From Firmicutes bacterium UBA5227 (lineage in GTDB: Bacteria > Bacillota > Clostridia > Tissierellales > Sedimentibacteraceae), in contig DHUT01000100.1 of the NCBI GenBank assembly GCA_002409285.1, positions 102,615 to 117,617 on the forward strand: a stretch of DNA of 15,003 nucleotides, written 5' to 3'. This document shows, piece by piece, positions 7,495-12,243 of the stretch. A program made the position numbers and the translations under genes. The first letter of the stretch is position 1; every line of letters starts with the position of its first letter. Under the pieces are notes generated by a model. The model had not been told where the DNA came from and searched no databases. It saw nothing but the letters and a program-made list of their open reading frames with translations.

Positions 7495-8237
7495 TTTATG
7501 CAGTAGGTATAGGTCCCGGAAGCAGGGAAGGGATCACGTATGAAGCCAGGTCGGCAATAGAAAAATCAGATGTAGTAGTTGGCTACAAAACATATATTGA
7601 CCTTATTAAGGATTTAGTAAAAGACAAAGAAATTGTTTCAAACGGTATGAAACAGGAAGTAGACAGGGTGAAAAAGGCAGTGGAAATTTCAAAAACAGGA
7701 AAGATGGTGGCTGTTATAAGCTCGGGGGATGCCGGGGTATATGGCATGGCAGGTCTTGTTCTGGAATTGGCAGAGGGTGAAGAAGTACAGGTTGTCAGCG
7801 GAGTGACTGCATCAACTGCTGCAGCGGCAGTTCTTGGTGCACCTCTCATGCATGATTTCTGTCACATAAGCCTCAGTGACTTATTAACGCCGCTAAATTT
7901 AATATATAAAAGAATTGCTCTGGCATCGGAGGGTGATTTTGTTATATGCATTTACAACCCAAGAAGCAAAGGCCGCCCGGATTATCTTAAAAAATCTTTT
8001 GAAATAATGAAAAAATATAAAGCCGGTTCAACACCTGTTGGTGTAGTGAAAAACGCAGGAAGAGAAAACCAGCAGGTTCAGGTTTGCACCATGGATACAA
8101 TTGACTACGAATTTGTCGATATGTTGAGTATCGTGATTGTAGGCAACAGTTCAACATACATTAAAAATAATAAGATAATAACCAGAAGAGGTTATGAAAG
8201 AAAGTTAGAAAAAGATGTTTTGAAAAATGGCGGTTAA
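7491..8237 (+). CDS. cbiH: CbiH, cobalt-precorrin-3 C17-methyltransferase (ring contraction)
   Basis: CbiH methylates C17 and drives ring contraction of cobalt-precorrin-3, giving the C20-C1 lactone later opened by CbiG. I choose ATG 7491 (248 residues): it overlaps the cbiL stop as ATGA, has GGGAGG at 7481-7486 and starts directly at the conserved MIYAVGIGPG. An in-frame ATG at 7479 would place that ribosome binding site inside the gene. Family features: GIGPG at 6-10, VVVGYKTYIDLI, SSGDAGVYGMAG at 77-88, VVSGVTAS, and the CbiH-specific GAPLMHDFCHISLSDLLTP at 116-134. IYNPRSKGRPDYL and VKNAGRENQQV follow further on. This is the last operon gene. Its final codons and stop are embedded in a perfect hairpin. 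Confidence 0.95.
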   Translation: MIYAVGIGPGSREGITYEARSAIEKSDVVVGYKTYIDLIKDLVKDKEIVSNGMKQEVDRVKKAVEISKTGKMVAVISSGDAGVYGMAGLVLELAEGEEVQVVSGVTASTAAAAVLGAPLMHDFCHISLSDLLTPLNLIYKRIALASEGDFVICIYNPRSKGRPDYLKKSFEIMKKYKAGSTPVGVVKNAGRENQQVQVCTMDTIDYEFVDMLSIVIVGNSSTYIKNNKIITRRGYERKLEKDVLKNGG

Positions 8238-8254
8238 GCCTGAGGCTTAACCGC
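8230..8254. terminator. Hairpin between convergent cbiH and cstA
   Basis: A perfect 11-bp inverted repeat, GCGGTTAAGCC / GGCTTAACCGC, with a 3-nt loop. It includes the last codons and TAA of cbiH and ends 7 bases before the cstA stop. Read on the - strand, the hairpin is followed by CATTTTTC, so it is a plausible intrinsic terminator for cstA. On the + strand no T-run follows, so termination of the cobalamin operon here is less certain. The stem may instead block read-through or protect the 3' end. Confidence 0.75.
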
Positions 8255-8261
8255 TGAAATA

Positions 8262-10007
8262 TTATGCTTCTGTGCTAATCTGAGTTTGATTTTTTGAATT
8301 TTTTATGATTGCAGGAGCACATTCAATAACGACCCATATTGCAAGTACTATATAAATCAGGCAGAGAACCGGTACAATTATGTTTGTTCCCACGGGCATT
8401 ACAAATGCTCCGTTAACAAAGGTATAGGATCTGAGTGTATCAAGCAATGCCCAAGTACTCATTATGAACATAAATATGGCAGGAATCAGAGTTACATACC
8501 ATGCTTTCTTATTTTTAGCCGTTCTTTGCAGCCATACGGTAATGCCAACAAGAGCCAGTGCGGCAAGGAGCTGGTTGGATGAACCAAATGTTTTCCAGAA
8601 AAGGCTCCATATAGCAATTGGTGTTCCGCTTGGATCCGTAAGTTTAATAGACATGAGAATCAGGGGTATGCCGCCAATCAATAATGTAGACAATATACGA
8701 CCGCCTTTTCCGCTCCAACCCGTCAGTTCCTGTACTATAAAACGTCCAAGTCTCGTACAAACATCCAGAGTATCATATACAAAAGTGGTAAATGCCATTA
8801 ATCCAAAAGAAATACCAAAAGACTTATTGATGCCTATTAATTCCATAAATGAACCAAGTCCACTGGCATAGACGAAGTTTGGTGATTTTGAAAGTAGAGA
8901 GTCTCCCTTTGGAAGTATCATAACCGTTGACAATGCTATCAGGGCAACTACCGCCTCGGCAAGCATCATACCGTAGCCTATTGGTTTTGTATCGCTTTCT
9001 CTTGCTATCTGTTTTGAGGTTGTTCCGGAACTTACCAGGCTGTGGAATCCTGAACATGCCCCGCAGGCAACGGTAATAAACAGCATTGGAAACATAGGTC
9101 TCCAGAATCCCTCATTTCCGAAGGAGTTGACCCATGCGGGATACTGGGTATCAAATCCTCCAAAGATTATGCCTATGAATGCTACAATAAGCGTGGCATA
9201 CAGGAAGTAACCGCCTAAATGACCACGGGGTTGTAAAAGTGCCCAAACAGGAACGATACCTGCTATGAAACAGTAGGCAATAACAATAAAGTTCCATATT
9301 TTTTGTGAACCTTCCAATGAGATTCCAAGAACTTCATTAAGGTTGAAAGGTATGTATTGACCAACCCATATAGATACTGCAACTAATGGAAGAAAAATTA
9401 TGGTTGCCCACTTAAGGGAAAGCTTGGTGTATTTTAAGCAAAAGCCCATTATTATAGGTAATATCAAGTATAGAATCGAGGATGTTGCAGTTGCACCTCC
9501 GCCTACGGACTCACCGTCAGCCAGTTCAATGGTGTTTACAAAGGATGAGGTTGTAATGTCAGTGAAAGCAACTATAATCATAACTAAGGTAAAAAATATA
9601 AAAATATTAAAAAGAATCCAGACACGTTTTGAAACATAGGTTTTCATGGTATCTGCTATACCTGCAGCCTTGTGTCGGATAGAGGCTACCAGTGAACCCA
9701 TGTCATGTACACCGCCAATAAAAATAGTACCGAAAATAATCCAAAGGAATGTAGGAACCCAGCCAAAGCTGATACCTGCAATTATTGGTCCTGTTACGGG
9801 ACCTGCCGCCGCAATGGCAGAAAAATGCTGCCCTGCCAGGTATTTGGCATCTGTGGGAACATAGTCGATTCCATCTTCCATTTCAACAGCAGGAACTGTT
9901 CTGGAATCGTCAAGCTCAAATACCTTTTTGGATATGAAGCGACCATAAGTAAAATAAGCCGCAATCAGAATTAATGTACCAATACCTACAACAACTAAAA
10001 TATTCAT
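8262..10007 (-). CDS. cstA: CstA/BtsT-family carbon-starvation transporter (pyruvate or peptide uptake)
   Basis: A 581-residue inner-membrane protein with many hydrophobic segments (roughly 14-18) spread over its full length, starting with a transmembrane helix at about residues 3-20. Family signatures: HFSAIAAAGPVTGP around residue 61-74, GGVHDMGSLVASIRHK near 98-113, GACSGFHSLVSSGTTSKQ at 316-333, and TFVYDTLDVCTRLGRF further on. Characterised relatives in E. coli (CstA and BtsT) import pyruvate, and CstA has also been linked to peptide use. The substrate here is inferred, not shown. The length matches the shorter Gram-positive form. ATG is at 10005-10007 with AAGGAGG just upstream. The gene is convergent with the cobalamin operon and divergent from aspS, so it is its own transcription unit. 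No two-component sensor lies next to it in the window. Confidence 0.92.
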   Translation of the reverse strand: MNILVVVGIGTLILIAAYFTYGRFISKKVFELDDSRTVPAVEMEDGIDYVPTDAKYLAGQHFSAIAAAGPVTGPIIAGISFGWVPTFLWIIFGTIFIGGVHDMGSLVASIRHKAAGIADTMKTYVSKRVWILFNIFIFFTLVMIIVAFTDITTSSFVNTIELADGESVGGGATATSSILYLILPIIMGFCLKYTKLSLKWATIIFLPLVAVSIWVGQYIPFNLNEVLGISLEGSQKIWNFIVIAYCFIAGIVPVWALLQPRGHLGGYFLYATLIVAFIGIIFGGFDTQYPAWVNSFGNEGFWRPMFPMLFITVACGACSGFHSLVSSGTTSKQIARESDTKPIGYGMMLAEAVVALIALSTVMILPKGDSLLSKSPNFVYASGLGSFMELIGINKSFGISFGLMAFTTFVYDTLDVCTRLGRFIVQELTGWSGKGGRILSTLLIGGIPLILMSIKLTDPSGTPIAIWSLFWKTFGSSNQLLAALALVGITVWLQRTAKNKKAWYVTLIPAIFMFIMSTWALLDTLRSYTFVNGAFVMPVGTNIIVPVLCLIYIVLAIWVVIECAPAIIKNSKNQTQISTEA

Positions 10008-10049
10008 TATTGCCCTCCTTATTAAATTAGATATTTGATGTATTTTTAT

Positions 10050-10080
10050 ATTATATTGCTTTTAAAGAAAAATATGTAAA
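10050..10080 (-). promoter_or_regulatory. Putative cstA promoter
   Basis: On the - strand a TATAAT (10055 to 10050) lies about 42 bases upstream of the cstA start codon. Upstream of it is only a weak -35 candidate: TACATA at 17-bp spacing (10078-10073), or TTTACA at 19-bp spacing (10080-10075). A good -10 with a poor -35 suggests an activator-dependent promoter. The whole stretch is very AT-rich, which makes chance matches likely. Confidence 0.45.
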
Positions 10081-10087
10081 AATTTGT

Positions 10088-10120
10088 CGAATGCATTTTA
10101 AAATATTTTGCGATTGCATT
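10088..10120 (-). promoter_or_regulatory. Direct-repeat candidate operator upstream of cstA
   Basis: Written on the + strand, CGAATGCATT (10088-10097) and CGATTGCATT (10111-10120) match at 9 of 10 positions and repeat with a 23-base period. Relative to the proposed cstA promoter they lie just upstream of the -35 region, where an activator would bind. Tandem 9-10-bp direct repeats about two helical turns apart are the usual site form for LytTR response regulators. These regulators control pyruvate-transporter genes in enterobacteria (BtsSR/btsT). The link here is inference. Confidence 0.4.
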
Positions 10121-10191
10121 AAATATAAAAATATTGGCTAAACTATGGGGCAATAAAGAAATGTAAAGTTAAAATAATCAGAATAATCTTA

Positions 10192-10220
10192 TTGACATAT
10201 ATAAACAACGGGAATATACT
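10192..10220 (+). promoter_or_regulatory. Sigma-A promoter for the aspS leader
   Basis: TTGACA at 10192-10197 and TATACT at 10215-10220, separated by exactly 17 bases. It lies directly upstream of the T-box leader, so transcription would start near 10227, about 380 bases before the aspS start codon. Confidence 0.88.
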
Positions 10221-10227
10221 AATGTAA

Positions 10228-10473
10228 ATATTTAATTACAGTGATGGGAAGAGTAGGTATATGGAGTTCTGCAGCGAGTCGGGGATGGTGGAAGCCTGAT
10301 GAGATGAATCATACCGAATGACCTCCCGGAGTTGGTTTTCTGAAAGCCGTTTGTGCAAATAGGGAAATCCGGATTTCTCCGTTACAGGAAATAAAGAGAA
10401 CTATTTGTTCAGGAATAGTTAAAAAGAATGGTACCGTGGGCAGCTCACTTCTTATGATGAAGTGGGTTTTTTT
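10228..10473 (+). promoter_or_regulatory. T-box leader of aspS, complete first unit, Asp (GAC) specifier
   Basis: A T-box riboswitch that should sense uncharged tRNA. Lower Stem I pairs GGGA 10246-10249 with UCCC 10324-10327, and GGUAU 10256-10260 with AUACC 10311-10315. The internal loop has AGUA (10252-10255) opposite GAA (10316-10318). The specifier position, one base after GAA, reads GAC (10320-10322), an Asp codon. The same GAA-N-codon spacing gives GUA in the valS leader downstream, which calibrates the reading. The apical part has the usual GAGUCGGGGAUGGUGGAA-type sequence. Hairpins follow at 10334-10348, 10362-10379 and 10399-10420 (Stem III). The antiterminator pairs AAGAA 10424-10428 with UUCUU 10449-10453 around the UGGUACC bulge (10429-10435). 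The base after the specifier is C rather than the usual purine. Confidence 0.9.
10444..10473 (+). terminator. First intrinsic terminator of the aspS leader
   Basis: CTCACTTC (10444-10451) pairs with GAAGTGGG (10459-10466) over a 7-nt loop and is followed by TTTTTTTATTTT. Its 5' strand contains the bases needed for the antiterminator helix (UUCUU 10449-10453), so the two structures exclude each other, as in standard T-box control. Confidence 0.9.
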
Positions 10474-10484
10474 ATTTTACGGTT

Positions 10485-10592
10485 GGTGTGGAGCAGTGCA
10501 CACTCCTCATGTTCTTGTGATTATTTTCAGCATGTAGTTAATAAGAGTGGTACCGCGGTCATCGCCTCTTGCATAAGAGGCGAAATTTTTTT
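10485..10592 (+). promoter_or_regulatory. Second T-box antiterminator/terminator module without its own Stem I
   Basis: After the first terminator a second complete readout module occurs. A hairpin (10485-10490 with 10499-10504) comes first. AAGAG 10543-10547 then pairs with CUCUU 10566-10570 around a UGGUACC bulge (10548-10554), and the inner helix is GCG 10555-10557 with CGC 10563-10565. Around the T-box, 10416-10439 and 10535-10558 agree at 21 of 24 positions, which shows the module is a copy of the first. Between the two modules there are only about 70 bases, with no AGUA/GAA specifier loop and no apical Stem I sequence. The copy therefore lacks a codon-reading domain. Confidence 0.85.
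10564..10592 (+). terminator. Second intrinsic terminator of the aspS leader
   Basis: GCCTCTT (10564-10570) and AAGAGGC (10575-10581) form a 7-bp stem, extendable by one C-G pair, over a GCAT loop; a run of seven T follows (10586-10592). It is mutually exclusive with the second antiterminator. The aspS ribosome binding site AAGGAGGA starts immediately after the T-run. Confidence 0.92.
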
Positions 10593-10607
10593 AAGGAGGA
10601 TTTTAGA

Positions 10608-11894
10608 ATGGAAAGGATTTTAATAAGTGAAACAAGGAATTTTACAGGCAGTGAAGTGATAATAAAAGGATGGCTTCACAGAATAAGAAATATTGGAAAA
10701 ATTGCGTTTCTCCTTGTCAGGGACAGAAGCGGAATAATTCAATGCGTAGTAGATACAAGGGAAATTGAAATAAAAGGGCTGAAGCTTGAGAGTGTCGTTG
10801 AGATAAAGGGAATGGCTGTTACAGATGAATCAAATTTAAACAGTGCTGAAATACAAGTACATGTTCTTGATGTCATATCCCAGGCGGAGGAATTACCTAT
10901 AGAAATTAACAAGGAATCTCTCAATTTAAATCTGGATGTGCTTTTAAACAACCGGGCGCTCAGCTTAAGAAACCCGAAAATAAATGCAATATTCAAGATA
11001 CAAGCTGCTCTAACTCAGGGATTTTCACAATATCTGGTACAACAAGGTTTTACACAGATATTTACGCCGAAAATTGTAGCCGAGGGTACGGAAGGCGGTA
11101 CCAATTTGTTCAGCGTAAACTATTTTGACAGAAAGGCGTACCTTGCTCAAAGCCCTCAGTTTTATAAACAGATGATGGTTGGAGCCGGTTATGAAAGGGT
11201 ATTTGAAATAGGTCATGTATACAGGGCGGAGAGCCATGATACAAAGCGACATCTCAACGAATATGTCAGTCTGGACCTGGAAATGGGATTCATTGAGAAT
11301 GAGTACGAAATAATGGAGCTTGAAACTGAGCTTCTCAGATACATGATGCTGCACCTCACCCAGGTATGCAAAGCTGCACTTGAGCTTTCTGATGCTCATA
11401 TACCTGTTGTGCCTAAAGAAATTCCCAGATTGAAATTATCTGAAGCAATCCAGATTCTAAAAACACAATATGGGAAAAATAATTCTGATGGAGATTTGGA
11501 CCCGGAAGGTGAGGTTCTTATATCCGGATATGTAAAGGAAAAGTATAATTCTGACTTTGTTTTCCTGACTCATTATCCCCAGTCAAAACGACCTATGTAC
11601 ACCATGCCTGATGGAGATTCGGAAACTCACAGCTTTGACCTGCTGTTCAGGGGTCTGGAAATAACAACAGGCGGGCAGAGGATACACCAATACGAAAAAC
11701 TGAAAAATAATATGCTCAGGCATGGACTTAATCCTGATGACTTTGAAGGGTATCTTTCAGTTTTCAGATATGGCATGCCTCCTCACGGCGGTCTGGCCAT
11801 AGGTCTTGAAAGAATAACCGCCATGCTTTTAGGACTGGAAAATATTCGTGAAGCCGCAAGCTTCCCAAGAGACAGAAACAGGTTAACACCTTAG
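10608..11894 (+). CDS. aspS: Archaeal-type aspartyl-tRNA synthetase (probably non-discriminating, AspRS2)
   Basis: A class IIb synthetase of 428 residues that attaches aspartate to tRNA-Asp and, if non-discriminating, also to tRNA-Asn for later amidation by GatCAB. The N-terminal OB fold (about 15-100) has IIKGWLHRIRNIGKIAFLLVRD. Then come EGTEGGTNLFSV, AYLAQSPQFYKQMM, motif 2 FEIGHVYRAESHD with RHLNEYVSLDLE, and motif 3 with GLER at 399-402. It is much shorter than the ~590-residue bacterial AspRS and lacks its GAD insertion domain. The SPQFYKQ block separates it from AsnRS. His24 in the OB fold is a residue associated, from memory of the literature, with non-discriminating enzymes. The start is ATG 10608 with AAGGAGGA at 10593-10600; an upstream ATG at 10569 lies inside the terminator. 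No clear terminator follows. Confidence 0.9.
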   Translation: MERILISETRNFTGSEVIIKGWLHRIRNIGKIAFLLVRDRSGIIQCVVDTREIEIKGLKLESVVEIKGMAVTDESNLNSAEIQVHVLDVISQAEELPIEINKESLNLNLDVLLNNRALSLRNPKINAIFKIQAALTQGFSQYLVQQGFTQIFTPKIVAEGTEGGTNLFSVNYFDRKAYLAQSPQFYKQMMVGAGYERVFEIGHVYRAESHDTKRHLNEYVSLDLEMGFIENEYEIMELETELLRYMMLHLTQVCKAALELSDAHIPVVPKEIPRLKLSEAIQILKTQYGKNNSDGDLDPEGEVLISGYVKEKYNSDFVFLTHYPQSKRPMYTMPDGDSETHSFDLLFRGLEITTGGQRIHQYEKLKNNMLRHGLNPDDFEGYLSVFRYGMPPHGGLAIGLERITAMLLGLENIREAASFPRDRNRLTP

Positions 11895-11941
11895 AATATA
11901 TAAAATATTGCAAGTTAAAAATCAATCAAACAAAAAATCTG

Positions 11942-11970
11942 TTGACAAAAGTATTAACATTTAATATTAT
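11942..11970 (+). promoter_or_regulatory. Sigma-A promoter for the valS leader
   Basis: TTGACA at 11942-11947 and TATTAT at 11965-11970 with a 17-base spacer. It lies 47 bases after the aspS stop and just upstream of the valS T-box. I see no hairpin-plus-T-run terminator between aspS and this promoter, so some read-through from aspS is possible. Confidence 0.85.
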
Positions 11971-11990
11971 GGTAAGTAATTAAATAAAGT

Positions 11991-12211
11991 GCTATGAAAA
12001 AGAGGAGTAGGTGCATAAACTTTACAGAGATTGAAACCCACCGGTTGAAAGGTTTCATAAGTCAATTTGCGCTGAAGGTAGCTTTGGAGCATTTAATCTG
12101 AATCAGTAGTAGGATTAAACGGCATGGCCGTTATAAATTAAGAGCCAGTAATGGAAATTAGGTGGTACCGCGGGTTTTCTCGTCCTTTTAAGGAAGAAAG
12201 CCCGCTTTTTT
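11991..12211 (+). promoter_or_regulatory. T-box leader of valS, Val (GUA) specifier
   Basis: Stem I pairs AAAG 11999-12002 with CUUU 12082-12085, and GGUGC 12010-12014 with GCGCU 12069-12073. The internal loop has AGUA 12006-12009 opposite GAA 12074-12076. One base later the specifier reads GUA (12078-12080), a Val codon, followed by the usual purine G. Further hairpins are TTTAATC 12092-12098 with GATTAAA 12113-12119, and ACGGC 12119-12123 with GCCGT 12127-12131. The T-box UGGUACC is at 12163-12169; its U after UGG fits a tRNA with an A discriminator base, as tRNA-Val has. The antiterminator inner helix is GCG/CGU, and the outer helix is short (AGG/CCU). Uncharged tRNA-Val should raise valS expression. 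Confidence 0.92.
12170..12211 (+). terminator. Terminator of the valS T-box leader
   Basis: GCGGG (12170-12174) pairs with CCCGC (12201-12205). The stem continues inward through UUUUCU with AGAAAG, and a further CCUU/AAGG pairing closes the top. Six T follow at 12206-12211. It is mutually exclusive with the antiterminator built on the adjoining UGGUACC bulge. Confidence 0.9.
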
Positions 12212-12243
12212 GTAGCAAATTACAGATAGAAAGGACTGATATT

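Noticed and set aside
9400..9974. + strand open frames opposite cstA (also 8464-8871)
   Set aside because: They lie antisense to a well-supported membrane protein, have no ribosome binding sites and no recognisable motifs.
10100..10125. Catabolite-control (cre) site near cstA
   Set aside because: The best match, around the TGCAATCGCAAAA stretch on the - strand, misses several consensus positions, including the final CA.
10474..10542. A second, cryptic Stem I making an ordinary tandem T-box
   Set aside because: The interval is too short for a Stem I, and no AGUA/GAA specifier loop or apical GGUGGAA-type sequence is present.
10569..10607. Upstream ATG start for aspS
   Set aside because: It lies within the second terminator stem and before the AAGGAGGA site; ATG 10608 is correctly spaced.
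12151..12243. 31-residue N-terminal extension of valS
   Set aside because: It would translate the T-box sequence and terminator hairpin; ATG 12244 has a ribosome binding site and starts the normal ValRS N-terminus.
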